This document shows positions 28,141 through 37,664 of a stretch of DNA of 64,000 nt, one piece after another. Below the pieces are notes generated by a model. The model saw only the letters and a list, made by a program, of their open reading frames with translations. It did no database searches and had not been told where the DNA came from. Each line of letters opens with the position of its first letter. Position 1 is the first letter of the stretch. Position numbers and translations under genes: made by a program. Origin of the DNA: Arthrobacter sp. EM1 (GTDB lineage: Bacteria > Actinomycetota > Actinomycetes > Actinomycetales > Micrococcaceae); contig NZ_CP124836.1 of the NCBI RefSeq assembly GCF_029964055.1, positions 2,170,001-2,234,000 of the forward strand, in the 5' to 3' direction.

Positions 28141-28946
28141 GCGGCGCCGTCCGCGTCGGTGGACGTTCCGGCGTCGGGTCGGCTGCCTGCTGCGCCACCT
28201 GTTTGGTCGCCGCCTGCGACGAAGCGGCCGTGCGTGGTCTGGTTGTGCGCCGAAGGATCCCAGCGGACCAGCGGGGGCTGCCCGCCGCGGAGGGTGGCCA
28301 GGAGTTCCGTAACGGAGTCCATGATCACGTTGGTCGCCTCCGCGAGGGTGGCCTTGTCCAGCGGCCGGCCCGCAAAGGCGCTGAGGTCCACGGGATCGCC
28401 CACCACCAGGCGGGAGGTCTTCCGCGGAAAGACATGGAACCGCTTGGCGTAGCGGGGAAGGACCTCGTGTGCCCCCCAATGAGCCATGGGCACCACAGGT
28501 ATCCCGCCCTCCAGCGCCATACGCGCCGCGCCGGTGTGTCCCTTCATCGGCCACAACTCAGGATCCCGGGTCAGGGTCCCTTCGGGATAGATCACGATGG
28601 CGCCGCCCTCGTTCACAACGTCCCGGGCAATCTGCAGCGAGCGGTTGGCACCAGCCGAGGACCGCTCCACCGGGATTTGTTTGGTGGCGCGCAGCACGAA
28701 TCCCAGCACCGGCACCTTAAAAAGGCCCTCCTTGGCCAGAAAGTGCGGCATCCGCTTCTGGTTGTAAAGCATGTGCCCCACCACCAGCGGATCGATTTCG
28801 GTGCAGTGGTTGGGAGCCGCAATAAAGCCGCCGGCGGGAAGCTTCTCCAGCCCGATCCATTGCTTGCGCATCAACAGGTTCATGACGGGCCGGACAATTC
28901 CGGCAACAAAGACAAAGGTGGTGTGGCTCTTGGCGGTTTCCTTCAC
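28137..28946 (-). CDS. plsC: 1-acyl-sn-glycerol-3-phosphate acyltransferase
   Basis: Adds the second acyl chain to make phosphatidic acid. The 269-aa protein shows the acyltransferase block I NHCTEID (H-x4-D), block II (TKQIPVERSS), block III YPEGTLTRD and block IV (GIPVVPMA). An N-terminal hydrophobic segment is present. A GTG at 28946 has GGGGGA 4 nt upstream. It overlaps gpsA by 4 nt and follows murA by 11 nt. Confidence 0.92.
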   Translation of the reverse strand: MKETAKSHTTFVFVAGIVRPVMNLLMRKQWIGLEKLPAGGFIAAPNHCTEIDPLVVGHMLYNQKRMPHFLAKEGLFKVPVLGFVLRATKQIPVERSSAGANRSLQIARDVVNEGGAIVIYPEGTLTRDPELWPMKGHTGAARMALEGGIPVVPMAHWGAHEVLPRYAKRFHVFPRKTSRLVVGDPVDLSAFAGRPLDKATLAEATNVIMDSVTELLATLRGGQPPLVRWDPSAHNQTTHGRFVAGGDQTGGAAGSRPDAGTSTDADGAA

Positions 28947-28957
28947 GTGGTCCCCCG

Positions 28958-30283
28958 CTACCCGGCTGAAGTGATGTCGAAGTCCGCGCCCAGGCCGGCG
29001 AGCTTTTCGGTGAAGCGCTCGTAGCCGCGGTTAATAATGTCGATTCCGGTGACCCGCGAAGTGCCATTCGCAGCCAGCGCAGCGATCAGGTGGCTGAATC
29101 CGCCCCGCAGGTCCGGGACGTCAATGTCGGCACCGGTCAGCTGGGTGGGGCCGGAAATGACGGCCGAGTGCAGGAAGTTGCGCTGGCCAAACCGGCACGG
29201 CACACTGCCAAGGCATTCGCGGTGGACCTGGATGTTGGCGCCCATCCGGATCAGCGCGTCGGTGAAGCCGAAACGGTTCTCGTACACGGTTTCATGCACG
29301 ATTGACACGCCCTCGGCCTGGGTCAGCGCAACGATCAGAGGCTGCTGCCAGTCGGTCATAAACCCGGGGTGCACGTCCGTCTCCAGGACCAGCGGGTTGA
29401 GCTTGCCGCCCTTGTGATAGAACCGGATGCCGTCGTCGCCGATGTCCATCCCGCCGCCGACCTTGCGGTAGGTGTTCAGGAACGTCATCATGTCCCGCTG
29501 GGTGGCGCCCTCGACGAAGATGTCCCCCTTCGTCACCAGCGCCGCTGAGGCCCAGGAGGCAGACTCGTTGCGGTCCGAGAGGGCGCGGTGGTTGTAGCCG
29601 CCAAGGTCCGGGACGCCTTCGATCCGGATGGTGCGGTCGGTCTGGACGCTGATGATGGCGCCCATCTTTTGCAGCACGGCGATGAGGTCCACTACCTCCG
29701 GCTCGGTGGCAGCACCGGAAAGCTCCGTGATGCCCTCGGCCCTTGTGGCGCTCAGCAGGACCTGCTCGGTGGCTCCAACGGAGGGATACGGCAGGGAAAT
29801 CTTGGCGCCCTTGAGACCGTCCGGCGCTGAAATGTGGATGCCGCCGGGACGCTTTTCCACCACGGCGCCGAAGTGACGGAGCACGTTCAGGTGGTAGTCG
29901 ATGGGTCGGTCGCCGATCTTGCAGCCGCCCAAATCCGGGATAAAGGCCTCGCCGATCGCGTGGATCAGGGGCCCGCAGAGCAGGATCGGGATGCGTGAAT
30001 CGCCGGCATGGGCGTCGATGGCGGTGCTCGAGGCGGTTTTGGCGCCCTTCGGGTCGAGGGTCAGGTCCCCGGTGATGGGGTCCTTCTCAACCGTGACGCC
30101 GTGGAGTTGGAGCAGGCTGGTGACAACCTCAACGTCCTTGATCTCGGGGACGTTGCGCAGCACGGAGGGCTCATTGCCCAGCAGGGCAGCCACCATTGCT
30201 TTGGGGACAAGATTCTTGGCCCCGCGCACGGTGACGCGGCCAGTCAGCGGGACGCCTCCGCGGATTGTCAGAACACTACTCAT
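28958..30283 (-). CDS. murA: UDP-N-acetylglucosamine 1-carboxyvinyltransferase
   Basis: First committed step of peptidoglycan synthesis (PEP + UDP-GlcNAc). The 441-aa chain has the fosfomycin-target cysteine in GGCKIGDRPIDYH, the conserved GAKNLVPKAMVAALL near the N-terminus, and the C-terminal DLRGGFSHLIAALAANG. Since the active-site residue is Cys rather than Asp, fosfomycin sensitivity at target level is expected from family knowledge. ATG 30283 has GAGGAAA upstream. First gene of murA-plsC-gpsA-ddl. Confidence 0.95.
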   Translation of the reverse strand: MSSVLTIRGGVPLTGRVTVRGAKNLVPKAMVAALLGNEPSVLRNVPEIKDVEVVTSLLQLHGVTVEKDPITGDLTLDPKGAKTASSTAIDAHAGDSRIPILLCGPLIHAIGEAFIPDLGGCKIGDRPIDYHLNVLRHFGAVVEKRPGGIHISAPDGLKGAKISLPYPSVGATEQVLLSATRAEGITELSGAATEPEVVDLIAVLQKMGAIISVQTDRTIRIEGVPDLGGYNHRALSDRNESASWASAALVTKGDIFVEGATQRDMMTFLNTYRKVGGGMDIGDDGIRFYHKGGKLNPLVLETDVHPGFMTDWQQPLIVALTQAEGVSIVHETVYENRFGFTDALIRMGANIQVHRECLGSVPCRFGQRNFLHSAVISGPTQLTGADIDVPDLRGGFSHLIAALAANGTSRVTGIDIINRGYERFTEKLAGLGADFDITSAG

Positions 30284-30337
30284 GTACGGCTTTCCTCACG
30301 ACTACTCGCCCCCAAAACCTTCCAAAGGCACCTGCTA

Positions 30338-30366
30338 AGCATAGGAGCTTGCGTTACCGATCTGAA
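30338..30366 (-). promoter_or_regulatory. Putative murA promoter
   Basis: On the minus strand TTCAGA (30366-30361) and TATGCT (30343-30338) are spaced by 17 nt, about 55 nt upstream of the murA ATG. Inspection-based; no competing gene lies in this 150-nt gap between leuD and murA. Confidence 0.45.
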
Positions 30367-30436
30367 ATACGGGGTGTGCCGCTCCTTCCCGGCCGCACCG
30401 TTCACCGGAATCGAATCCGGCGTCGGGCTCGGCGGG

Positions 30437-31039
30437 TCAGGACATCTTGGCCGGCAACGTCTTGGGCATAAATGCGGGACGGGTGGCCTCGAAAGCGGTG
30501 ATGTCTTCCTCGTGCTTGAGGGTCAGCCCGATGTCGTCCAGGCCCTCAAGCAGGCGCCACCGGGTGTAGTCGTCGATCTCAAACGGGGCCACAATATTGC
30601 CGCAGATCACGGTCTTGGAGACGAGGTCCACGGTGACTTCGGTGCCGGGCGCGTTCTCCAGTTCCTTCCAGATCAGTTCAATGTCGTCCTGGGCGAGTTC
30701 GGCGGCGAGCAGGCCTTGCTTGCCGGAGTTGCCGCGGAAGATGTCGGCGAAGCGTGAGGAAAGTACGGTCTTGAAGCCGTAGTCCTTAAGTGCCCAGACG
30801 GCGTGCTCCCGGGAGGACCCGGTACCGAAGTCAGGCCCGGCCACCAGCACCGAACCGGCATTAAAAGGTTCCTGGCTGAGGATGAACGCCGGGTCCTTGC
30901 GCCAGCCGGCAAAGAGGGCATCTTCGAAACCGGTGCGCGTGATGCGTTTGAGGTAGACGGCGGGGATGATCTGGTCTGTGTCGACGTTGCTTTGGCGCAG
31001 CGGGACGCCGATGCCGGTGTGGGTGGTGAACTTTTCCAT
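30437..31039 (-). CDS. leuD: 3-isopropylmalate dehydratase small subunit
   Basis: Swivel-domain subunit of isopropylmalate isomerase, which converts 2- to 3-isopropylmalate in leucine synthesis. The 200-aa protein has the N-terminal [19 protein letters not shown] and the conserved [17 protein letters not shown] substrate motif. ATG 31039; it follows leuC by 42 nt in one transcription unit. Confidence 0.95.
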   Translation of the reverse strand: MEKFTTHTGIGVPLRQSNVDTDQIIPAVYLKRITRTGFEDALFAGWRKDPAFILSQEPFNAGSVLVAGPDFGTGSSREHAVWALKDYGFKTVLSSRFADIFRGNSGKQGLLAAELAQDDIELIWKELENAPGTEVTVDLVSKTVICGNIVAPFEIDDYTRWRLLEGLDDIGLTLKHEEDITAFEATRPAFMPKTLPAKMS

Positions 31040-31081
31040 GGCGGATCCTTCTAGGCTGTGTGGATCAGTGACTGTCGGAAG

Positions 31082-32536
31082 CTACGCGGCATCGGCGCTC
31101 AGGGCCGCGGACTCGGGCGCAGGTTCCAGGTCCGACGGCGAGCTTAGGGTGCCGCGCACGGCGGTCGCGGCCGCCACCACCGGGGAGACCAGGTGGGTGC
31201 GTCCGCCCTTGCCCTGCCGGCCCTCGAAGTTGCGGTTCGAGGTGGAGGCGCAGCGCTCCCCCGGTTCCAGCTGGTCCGGGTTCATACCCAGGCACATCGA
31301 GCAGCCGGCGAAGCGCCATTCGGCGCCGAAGTCCTTAAAGACCTTGTCCAGGCCCTCGGCCTCGGCCTCGAGGCGAACGCGGGCGGAGCCGGGCACCACA
31401 AGCATCCGGATGTTGGGGTCCTTGGTGCGGCCGCGGATGATGTCCGCGGCCGCACGGAGGTCCTCCATCCGGGAGTTGGTGCAGGATCCCAAGAACACCG
31501 TGTCGACGCGGATGTCCTTCATCGAGGTGCCGGCTTCCAGGCCCATGTACTGCAGCGCACGTTCCGCCGCAGCCTTGGCATTCTCGTCGCCGAAGTCCTC
31601 GGGCGAGGGCACCTTCGCGGACAAGGACACACCCTGGCCCGGGTTGGTCCCCCAGGTTACAAACGGTTCCAGGGTGTCGGCGTCGAGGTCCACTTCGAGG
31701 TCGAAGCTCGCGTCATCCTCCGTGCGCAGAGTGTTCCAGTAATCGACGGCGGCATCCCACTCGGCGCCCTGGGGTGCGTGCGGACGGCCGAACATGTAGT
31801 CGTAAGTCGTCTGGTCCGGGGCGACGAGTCCGGCGCGGGCGCCGGCTTCGATGGACATGTTGCAGATGGTCATCCGGGCTTCCATGGACAGTGCCCGGAT
31901 TGCGGAGCCGCGGTATTCGAGCACGTAGCCCTGACCGCCGCCGGTGCCGATCTTGGCGATGACGGCCAGGATGATGTCCTTCGCGGACACCCCGGGGCGC
32001 AGTGCGCCCTCGACGTTGATGGCCATGGTCTTGAACGGCTTCAGGGACAGCGTCTGGGTCGCCATCACATGTTCCACCTCGGAGGTGCCGATGCCCATCG
32101 CCAGGGCGCCAAAGGCCCCGTGGGTGGAGGTGTGCGAGTCGCCGCAGACCACCGTCATGCCAGGCTGGGTGAGGCCCAGCTGCGGGCCCACCACATGCAC
32201 GATGCCCTGTTCGGCGTCCCCCAGGGAGTGCAGCCGGACACCAAATTCCTTGCAGTTGTTGCGCAGGGTCTGGATCTGCGTGCGGCTGGTGAGATCGGCA
32301 ATTGGCTTGTCGATGTCCAGCGTCGGCGTGTTGTGGTCCTCGGTGGCGATGGTGAGATCGGGCCGGCGAAGCGGACGCCCGGCCAGCCGGAGCCCTTCGA
32401 AGGCCTGCGGGGAGGTCACTTCGTGCACCAGGTGGAGGTCAATGAAGAGAAGGTCTGGCTGGGCGTTGACTCCTTCGCCGTCGCCTTTGCGCACCACGTG
32501 CGCGCCCCAGACTTTCTCGGCCAGTGTCTTTGCCAC
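31082..32536 (-). CDS. leuC: 3-isopropylmalate dehydratase large subunit
   Basis: The [4Fe-4S] aconitase-family subunit of isopropylmalate isomerase. The 484-aa protein has [14 protein letters not shown], the cluster ligand in [13 protein letters not shown] and [10 protein letters not shown], which gives the other two cysteines. The start is GTG at 32536 (AKTLAEKVW) with GGGAG upstream. It is transcribed with leuD and divergently from the IclR-type regulator across 126 nt that contain a palindromic operator candidate. Confidence 0.96.
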   Translation of the reverse strand: MAKTLAEKVWGAHVVRKGDGEGVNAQPDLLFIDLHLVHEVTSPQAFEGLRLAGRPLRRPDLTIATEDHNTPTLDIDKPIADLTSRTQIQTLRNNCKEFGVRLHSLGDAEQGIVHVVGPQLGLTQPGMTVVCGDSHTSTHGAFGALAMGIGTSEVEHVMATQTLSLKPFKTMAINVEGALRPGVSAKDIILAVIAKIGTGGGQGYVLEYRGSAIRALSMEARMTICNMSIEAGARAGLVAPDQTTYDYMFGRPHAPQGAEWDAAVDYWNTLRTEDDASFDLEVDLDADTLEPFVTWGTNPGQGVSLSAKVPSPEDFGDENAKAAAERALQYMGLEAGTSMKDIRVDTVFLGSCTNSRMEDLRAAADIIRGRTKDPNIRMLVVPGSARVRLEAEAEGLDKVFKDFGAEWRFAGCSMCLGMNPDQLEPGERCASTSNRNFEGRQGKGGRTHLVSPVVAAATAVRGTLSSPSDLEPAPESAALSADAA

Positions 32537-32632
32537 GGCCTGCTCCCTTCACTGCGGTATTTTCGTACGTAACTGCTTGTTCCCACCACTGAATCAGCCC
32601 GCCCGCGTCCTGCGCCAGCGCGTTGACTTGCA

Positions 32633-32650
32633 TCTCAGATAATGAGACGG
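32633..32650. promoter_or_regulatory. Candidate LtbR/NdgR operator between leuCD and its regulator
   Basis: TCTCAGATAATGAGA (32633-32647) is a palindrome with perfect TCTCA/TGAGA arms. Read on the minus strand, with the next bases, it is CGTCTCATTATCTGAGA. The same GTCTCATTAT core recurs upstream of leuB and ilvD. It ends 13 nt before the regulator ATG and ~97 nt before leuC, a position suited to autoregulation and control of leuCD. Confidence 0.65.
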
Positions 32651-32662
32651 CAATATCATTAC

Positions 32663-33382
32663 ATGGACAATTCTAGTGGAGTCGGTGTCATCGATAAAGC
32701 CGCCCATGTGCTTGACGCACTTGAGGCAGGCCCAACCACCCTGGCGCAGCTTGTTGCCGCCACGGGACTGGCTCGGCCCACCGTGCACCGGCTGGCGCTG
32801 GCGCTGGTCCATCACCGGCTGGTGAGCCGCGACATCCAGGGCCGCTTTGTGCTCGGCAGCCGCCTTGTGGAGCTGGCCTCCGCGGCCGGTGAGGACCGCC
32901 TGATCGCCTCCGCCGGGCCTGTCCTGATGCAGTTGCGCGACGCCACCGGTGAGAGCGCCCAGATTTTCCGCAGGCAGGGTGAGTGGCGCGTCTGCGTGGC
33001 CTCCGCCGAACGGCCCATCGGCCTGCGCGACACCATTCCCGTCGGCACCCAGCTGTCCATGAAGGCCGGTTCCGCCGCCCAGGTGCTCCTCGCCTGGGAG
33101 GACCATGACCGGCTCCTTGAAGGTCTGCAGGCCGCCCGTTTCACCCCCACCGTCCTGGCCGGGGTTCGGCGCCGCGGCTGGGGCCAGAGCCTCGGCGAAC
33201 GCGAGCCGGGCGTGGCCTCCGTTTCGGCCCCTGTCCGCGGTCCGTCCGGCCGGGTGATCGCGGCAGTGTCGATCTCCGGTCCGATTGAACGCCTGACCCG
33301 CCAGCCCGGCCGGCTGCACGCCGAGGTGGTCTGCAACGCCGCCCGGGTGCTGACCGAGGCGCTGCGCAAAACCAGCGACTAG
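32663..33382 (+). CDS. IclR-family transcriptional regulator (LtbR/NdgR/AreB-like)
   Basis: DNA-binding regulator divergent from leuCD. The 239-aa protein has an N-terminal winged helix-turn-helix (TTLAQLVAATGLARPTVHRL, residues ~26-45) and a C-terminal IclR effector domain (SMKAGSAAQVLLAW; SVSAPVRGPSGRVIAAVSISG). ATG 32663 begins MDNSSGVGVIDKAA, the typical start of this orthologue group; ATG 32642 would add seven residues. Orthologues LtbR (Corynebacterium) and NdgR/AreB (Streptomyces) occupy the same place and control leuCD and other amino-acid genes. This role is inferred from synteny and shared operators. Confidence 0.88.
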   Translation: MDNSSGVGVIDKAAHVLDALEAGPTTLAQLVAATGLARPTVHRLALALVHHRLVSRDIQGRFVLGSRLVELASAAGEDRLIASAGPVLMQLRDATGESAQIFRRQGEWRVCVASAERPIGLRDTIPVGTQLSMKAGSAAQVLLAWEDHDRLLEGLQAARFTPTVLAGVRRRGWGQSLGEREPGVASVSAPVRGPSGRVIAAVSISGPIERLTRQPGRLHAEVVCNAARVLTEALRKTSD

Positions 33383-33399
33383 CGGCATAGGCTGTGCGC

Positions 33400-33936
33400 A
33401 TGAGCAGTTATGCGGTGTTCCTGCGCGGGGTCAACGTCGGCGGCATCACCATAAAAATGGCCGAGCTGAAGCAGGCCCTCGCGTCCCGCCCGTTTTCGGA
33501 CGTGAAAACGCTCCTGGCCAGCGGAAATGTTGTGCTCTCAAGCGAGCTGCCCGCCGTCGGCGTCAAAACGGAATTCGAGGCCTGCCTCCGGGAGGGGTTT
33601 GATTACGACGCCTGGGTGGTGGTTTTGCCAGCGGACCGCGTGGGCGAGCTGGTGGCGGCGTGCCCCTACCCCGCGGACGACGCAACCACCCATACCTATC
33701 TCACGCTGGGCTCGGACCTCGGGGTGCTTGCCGAGCTGCATGCGGCCGGCCAGGCCCTGGACGGCGCACAGCTAACCGAGCTGGGACCGGAAGCCTTGGC
33801 GTGGTTGGCACCCGCCGGCGGCACCCTGGACAGTCCGTTCAGCAAGCTGTCCGCGAAGCCGAAGTACAAGGCCTCCACCACCACGCGCAACCTGCGCACC
33901 ATGATCAAGGTCCGCGACGCCGCGGCACTGCTGTAG
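33400..33936 (+). CDS. DUF1697 domain-containing protein
   Basis: A 178-aa protein beginning MSSYAVFLRGVNVGG, the conserved opening of DUF1697, with KTLLASGNVVLSSE and the C-terminal TTRNLRTMIKV. No biochemical function is established for the family. ATG 33400 is favoured over the GTG two codons upstream. It lies 17 nt downstream of the IclR gene on the same strand and may be cotranscribed. Confidence 0.85.
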   Translation: MSSYAVFLRGVNVGGITIKMAELKQALASRPFSDVKTLLASGNVVLSSELPAVGVKTEFEACLREGFDYDAWVVVLPADRVGELVAACPYPADDATTHTYLTLGSDLGVLAELHAAGQALDGAQLTELGPEALAWLAPAGGTLDSPFSKLSAKPKYKASTTTRNLRTMIKVRDAAALL

Positions 33937-34005
33937 GCGGTTCAGTTAGGGGCGGGTCGGTTGACCGCCCGGCGCAGCGGCAGGTCCAGCATCCCTTGAA
34001 AGCGG

Positions 34006-35622
34006 TTAGCGAGCAGCCGCCTGCAGTGCCTTGTTAAAAGACCCCAGTCGGCTAACCTCAAGTTCCACAGGCTCAACAACCAGATCCGCCGCCACGGCAG
34101 CGACGGCAGCTTCGAGTCGTTTCCGGGCCGCTGAGCCCCGCGCCCGTGCGGCAGCGCCGGCGACGAACTTCGCCACGACGGCCAGGACAATCCCGAGCAG
34201 CGCCCCGCCGGCGACCATCACTGTCGGCACCGGCCAGCCCTGCACCAGCGGGACCGCCGGCACGGGAAGCTGCAAGTAGCCCAGCGCCGCGAGCACGCCG
34301 AGCCAGGCGAAACCGCCGAGCGCCGTCAGCAATGCCAGCCACTGCAGGATGTTAAACGGCATCCACCACCAGGCCTTGCGTCCGGCCTTCAGCTCGGTGC
34401 CCGCGATGGCCTGGTCCAGCGCGTCCGGAAGCCGGTCCCGGCCCTCACGGGCCGCGCCGCGGATGACGGCCCGCCAAGGGCCGGGGGCGCCGTCGGATGC
34501 TGCATCGGCAAATTCGCGGACCGCGGCATCAGTGCGGGCCCGCTCCGGGGCGCCCGCCGGCGGCAGCGAGGTGCGGTTCACGTCCGGCCTGGCGCCCTCC
34601 CGGCGCAGGTTCAGCCGCCTGAGCGGATCGGGCCGGAACCTGACCAGCCAGCGGGTGACGGGCCAGCCCGTGCGGCGGGTCGACTCCAACCGGTAGGACC
34701 GGACGACGGCGTCCACGACGACCGGGACGTTAGCGGCAACTGCCAGTTCCGCCGCCAGCCGAGACGTTGACGCAGCGTTGACCCCGGCCGCCCCGCCTTG
34801 CCCGGACGATTCGGCAAGCACCGCTGCGGCCCGGGTAACGTCCGCGGCGAGGCGCTGCGACTGGGCCTTCCGCTGCGTGGCCACCTGCCGAATGGCGGCC
34901 CGGACTGCGTCCACACCGGTGCCCACGACGGCGGAGGCACCAAGGACCTGCACCTTCCCCAGCCCGTCCCGCGCCAGGATGCCTTTGAGTGATTCCAACA
35001 CCGGGGCAATGTCCCGGTCCGGGAGCCGGTCGATCTGGTTGAGCACCACGAGGGTGACGGCGCCGTGGGAGGCCAAGGGGCTGAGGAAGTCATTATGCAC
35101 CGCGGCGTCCGCGTACTTTTGCGGATCGAGCACCCAAACGAGGACGTCGACGAGTCCCACCATCCGCTCAACGATCTGACGGTTGGCAGCCCGGGTGGAG
35201 TCGAAGTCCGGAAGGTCCAGCAGGATCAGGCCCGTGCCCTCGTCGGCGAAAGCGGGGACCGGGCTGGCGTGGTGCCGATTCCGGACCTCCAGCCAGTCCA
35301 AAAGCTCTTCGCTGCCCTCGGCTCCCCAGATGCCGGCGAGCGGTTCGGAGGTCGTAGGCCGACGGGCGGCTGCCGTCGCAATTTCCTCCCCGCTGACAGC
35401 GTTGAAGAGGGAGGACTTACCGCTGCCCGTCGCTCCGAAGAATCCGACCACTGTGTGCTCCGCAGAGAGGGAGCGCCGTGAGCTCGCCCGCTCCAGCACC
35501 TGCAGCACACTGTCCAGGACCTCCTCGGGGAGCGCCCCGGCTGCCAGTTCGCGCGCTTCGTTCAATGCCATAAGCCTGCGGTCCAGCCGGGTGGCCTCGG
35601 CGGCCGCGCCGTGGCGGCTCAT
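34006..35622 (-). CDS. Dynamin-like membrane GTPase, second of a pair
   Basis: A 538-aa GTPase. It has G1 GFFGATGSGKSSLFNAV (residues ~63-79), G3 LLDLPDFDSTRAANR and G4 VVLNQIDRLPD. The C-terminal third has two hydrophobic segments (ILQWLALLTALGGFAWLGVL; VMVAGGALLGIVLAVVAKFV) followed by an Ala/Arg-rich helix, the layout of membrane-associated dynamin-like or YfjP-type GTPases. Its ATG at 35622 overlaps the stop of the partner GTPase by 4 nt. The tandem arrangement resembles actinobacterial DynA/DynB-type pairs. Membrane remodelling or division is an inference. Confidence 0.75.
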   Translation of the reverse strand: MSRHGAAAEATRLDRRLMALNEARELAAGALPEEVLDSVLQVLERASSRRSLSAEHTVVGFFGATGSGKSSLFNAVSGEEIATAAARRPTTSEPLAGIWGAEGSEELLDWLEVRNRHHASPVPAFADEGTGLILLDLPDFDSTRAANRQIVERMVGLVDVLVWVLDPQKYADAAVHNDFLSPLASHGAVTLVVLNQIDRLPDRDIAPVLESLKGILARDGLGKVQVLGASAVVGTGVDAVRAAIRQVATQRKAQSQRLAADVTRAAAVLAESSGQGGAAGVNAASTSRLAAELAVAANVPVVVDAVVRSYRLESTRRTGWPVTRWLVRFRPDPLRRLNLRREGARPDVNRTSLPPAGAPERARTDAAVREFADAASDGAPGPWRAVIRGAAREGRDRLPDALDQAIAGTELKAGRKAWWWMPFNILQWLALLTALGGFAWLGVLAALGYLQLPVPAVPLVQGWPVPTVMVAGGALLGIVLAVVAKFVAGAAARARGSAARKRLEAAVAAVAADLVVEPVELEVSRLGSFNKALQAAAR

Positions 35623-37364
35623 GCGGAGGCCGCCAGCCGGCGGAGCGCCGCGGCCTGGCCGGCGAGCACCGCGGGATCGATTCCGCCGGAGAGGTCAAGC
35701 CGGTCCAGGAATCGCTGCTGTTCGTCCCGGAGCAGGACCTGGCAGCGTGCGTGGAGGTCCTCCCGGGCCGTCTTGGCCAGCCGGCGGACGGCGTCTTCGC
35801 CAAACACCGCTTCGAGCAGCCGCTGACCGGCTATTGCGGTACCGCCTGCGACGCCGACCTCCAGCCCGGTCAGCCCTGCAGTCATGGAGAACACCACGAT
35901 CATGAGGGCGGCGCCGAGCCCGTTGATGCCAAAGGACAACCAGCGGGCCTGCGTGCGTTTGCCTTGGCCCTCGGTCCGGATCAGTTCCATAAGGCTCCCC
36001 TGCCAGGCCCGAATTTCGGCAGCAGCCTTTTCGGCGAAGCCATCCGAGGTGCCGGAGAGGTCATCGCTGCCCAGCAGCTGGCGGCCGGCAGGATCGGAGC
36101 GCCAGCGCCCGTCCGCGTCATCGCCGGCGTTGGCGGCCTCATCGATAATAACGGCCTGTAAGCCGGTCTCGATCGCCGTCTCCACCCGCACTGCCGGTGC
36201 CGGTTCGCCCCGGAAGAACGCGGCGGCCCGGTCACGGAACCGGCCAATGTTCTGCTCCATTGCCCGGAAAAACTCGCCGGTGCCGACAAAGTCCTGCCAG
36301 CGGGCCAGGACCTCGCCGCGGAGCAGGGCGCCGTCCCGGGTGGCCTCCAGGATCCTGGCCACGGCGTCCCGGTAGGCGTCACGGGCGTCACCTGCCAGGA
36401 CGTCAGCGGCATGTTCCTGATCTTCGGCTGCCTGCGCCGCCGCCTCGATACGGTCCGCCAGGGCCTTGACAGTTCCGTTGAGGGTCCGCCGGGCGATGCC
36501 GGCACGCCCGGCGGCGTCCGCGGCGATTTCCTGCAGCCAGCGCCGCAATGGCTCGACGGCGGCGGCCGGAAGCATCCCCATCCCGTCCAGTTCCGCTTCG
36601 GGTACAACGAAGAGGCGGGCCCCGCCGAGGCCTTCCCGGCTGAGCATGGACTGCAGGTCCGCGCTGACCTCGGCTTCGGCGGCGGCCGGGACCCGGTCCA
36701 GGACCACGGCAACCATAATGTCCCGCGAGGCCGCGTCCAGCAGCAGGCGCCACGGGACGGCGTCGGCATAGCGGTTGGCGGTGGTGACAAAGACCCACAG
36801 GTCGGCCGCCGCCAGCAACTGGCTGGCCAGCTTGCGGTTGTCAGCGGAAATCGAGTCGACGTCGGGCGCATCCAGCAGCGCGATTCCCTGCGGCACCGCC
36901 GTGTCGGCGAGCAGGACGAGGGAGCTGACCGTTGCGGCGTCCGGGGTGGGACCGGCCTGAGTGGCGGGCAGCGGCGCAGCGTTGAGCGTGCCGCGGATCC
37001 GGCTCAGGCTCGGCAGCACCCGCTGGTCCTCGAACCAGCGCCCGTCCGCGGGGTGGTGCAGCAGGATGGGCTGGCGGGTGGTGGGCCGGATGGCGCCGGC
37101 GCGGGTGACGGCATGGCCCACGAGCCCGTTGACGAGGGTCGATTTCCCGGCACCGGTAGACCCGCCGACGACGGCGAGGAGCGGCGCGTCCAGGCTGCGG
37201 TAGCGCGGCAGGATGTAGTCCTCGAGCTGGGCGAGGGCGTTGCGGATGTCACGCCGGGCGTCATCGGCGCCGGGCAGGGCCAGCGTCAGCACGGTTGCAG
37301 CCAGGTCGCGATGGACGGCTTCCAGCAGTTCAATGCCCGGGCCGGAGGTATTGTCGGAGCTCAC
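35619..37364 (-). CDS. Dynamin-like membrane GTPase, first of a pair
   Basis: A 581-aa GTPase with G1 VVGGSTGAGKSTLVNGL (residues ~64-80), G3-like LLDAPDVDSISADNRK and a G4-like region VVLDRVPAAAEAE lacking the canonical NKxD. The C-terminal half is helical and contains a hydrophobic pair (INGLGAALMIVVFSMTAGLTG; VGVAGGTAIAGQRLLEAVF). GTG 37364 (SSDNTSGPG) is chosen as start; the open frame extends to 37418 but runs into the tRNA-Glu terminator. Adjacent to and translationally coupled with the 34006-35622 GTPase, so the products probably work as a heteromeric membrane complex. Confidence 0.72.
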   Translation of the reverse strand: MSSDNTSGPGIELLEAVHRDLAATVLTLALPGADDARRDIRNALAQLEDYILPRYRSLDAPLLAVVGGSTGAGKSTLVNGLVGHAVTRAGAIRPTTRQPILLHHPADGRWFEDQRVLPSLSRIRGTLNAAPLPATQAGPTPDAATVSSLVLLADTAVPQGIALLDAPDVDSISADNRKLASQLLAAADLWVFVTTANRYADAVPWRLLLDAASRDIMVAVVLDRVPAAAEAEVSADLQSMLSREGLGGARLFVVPEAELDGMGMLPAAAVEPLRRWLQEIAADAAGRAGIARRTLNGTVKALADRIEAAAQAAEDQEHAADVLAGDARDAYRDAVARILEATRDGALLRGEVLARWQDFVGTGEFFRAMEQNIGRFRDRAAAFFRGEPAPAVRVETAIETGLQAVIIDEAANAGDDADGRWRSDPAGRQLLGSDDLSGTSDGFAEKAAAEIRAWQGSLMELIRTEGQGKRTQARWLSFGINGLGAALMIVVFSMTAGLTGLEVGVAGGTAIAGQRLLEAVFGEDAVRRLAKTAREDLHARCQVLLRDEQQRFLDRLDLSGGIDPAVLAGQAAALRRLAASA

Positions 37365-37420
37365 GGTTTCATCATGCCAGTTCAGGCGCGTCCCGATGGA
37401 TGCTGGGGCCCCGGACAACG

Positions 37421-37452
37421 AAAAACGGCCCCGGGCTGTTGCCCGGGACCGT
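37421..37452 (-). terminator. Intrinsic terminator after tRNA-Glu
   Basis: On the minus strand a GC-rich hairpin (arms 37441-37452 and 37425-37436, one mismatch, 4-nt loop) is followed by a U5 run (A5 at 37421-37425 on plus). It ends tRNA-Glu transcription ahead of the GTPase genes. Confidence 0.85.
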
Positions 37453-37460
37453 TATATCTG

Positions 37461-37533
37461 TGACCCCAGCGGGATTCGAACCCGCGTTACCGCCGTGAGA
37501 GGGCAGCGTACTAGGCCGCTATACGATGGGGCC
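37461..37533 (-). tRNA. tRNA-Glu (anticodon CTC)
   Basis: A 73-nt cloverleaf on the minus strand. The acceptor GGCCCCA pairs with TGGGGTC, the discriminator is A, the anticodon loop reads CTCTCAC (CTC) and the T-arm carries GGTTCGAATCC. CCA is not encoded. It lies 131 nt downstream of tRNA-Gln. Confidence 0.95.
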
Positions 37534-37575
37534 GCGTACTCTCCAGAACGGCATTGCTGCCATTCGCGCTAAGCA

Positions 37576-37605
37576 ATTATTTCATACACTCAGCAAGTGT
37601 TTCAA
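37576..37605 (-). promoter_or_regulatory. Putative tRNA-Glu promoter
   Basis: On the minus strand TTGAAA (37605-37600) and AATAAT (37581-37576) are spaced by 18 nt, ending ~42 nt upstream of the tRNA. An AT-rich island in otherwise GC-rich DNA. Confidence 0.5.
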
Positions 37606-37664
37606 ACCGGCCGTACCGGTTCAAAACTCCTGATAATCCGCGGATTTCCGAGGAATTTTCAGAG

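Noticed and set aside
27088..28554. Long 488-codon form of gpsA
   Set aside because: The extra N-terminal 138 codons are a frame-shadow of plsC; the Rossmann motif begins just after ATG 28140, which overlaps the plsC stop.
32439..32633. 64-codon ORF upstream of leuC considered as a leucine leader peptide
   Set aside because: No run of Leu codons, no following terminator hairpin, and it overlaps the leuC start region.
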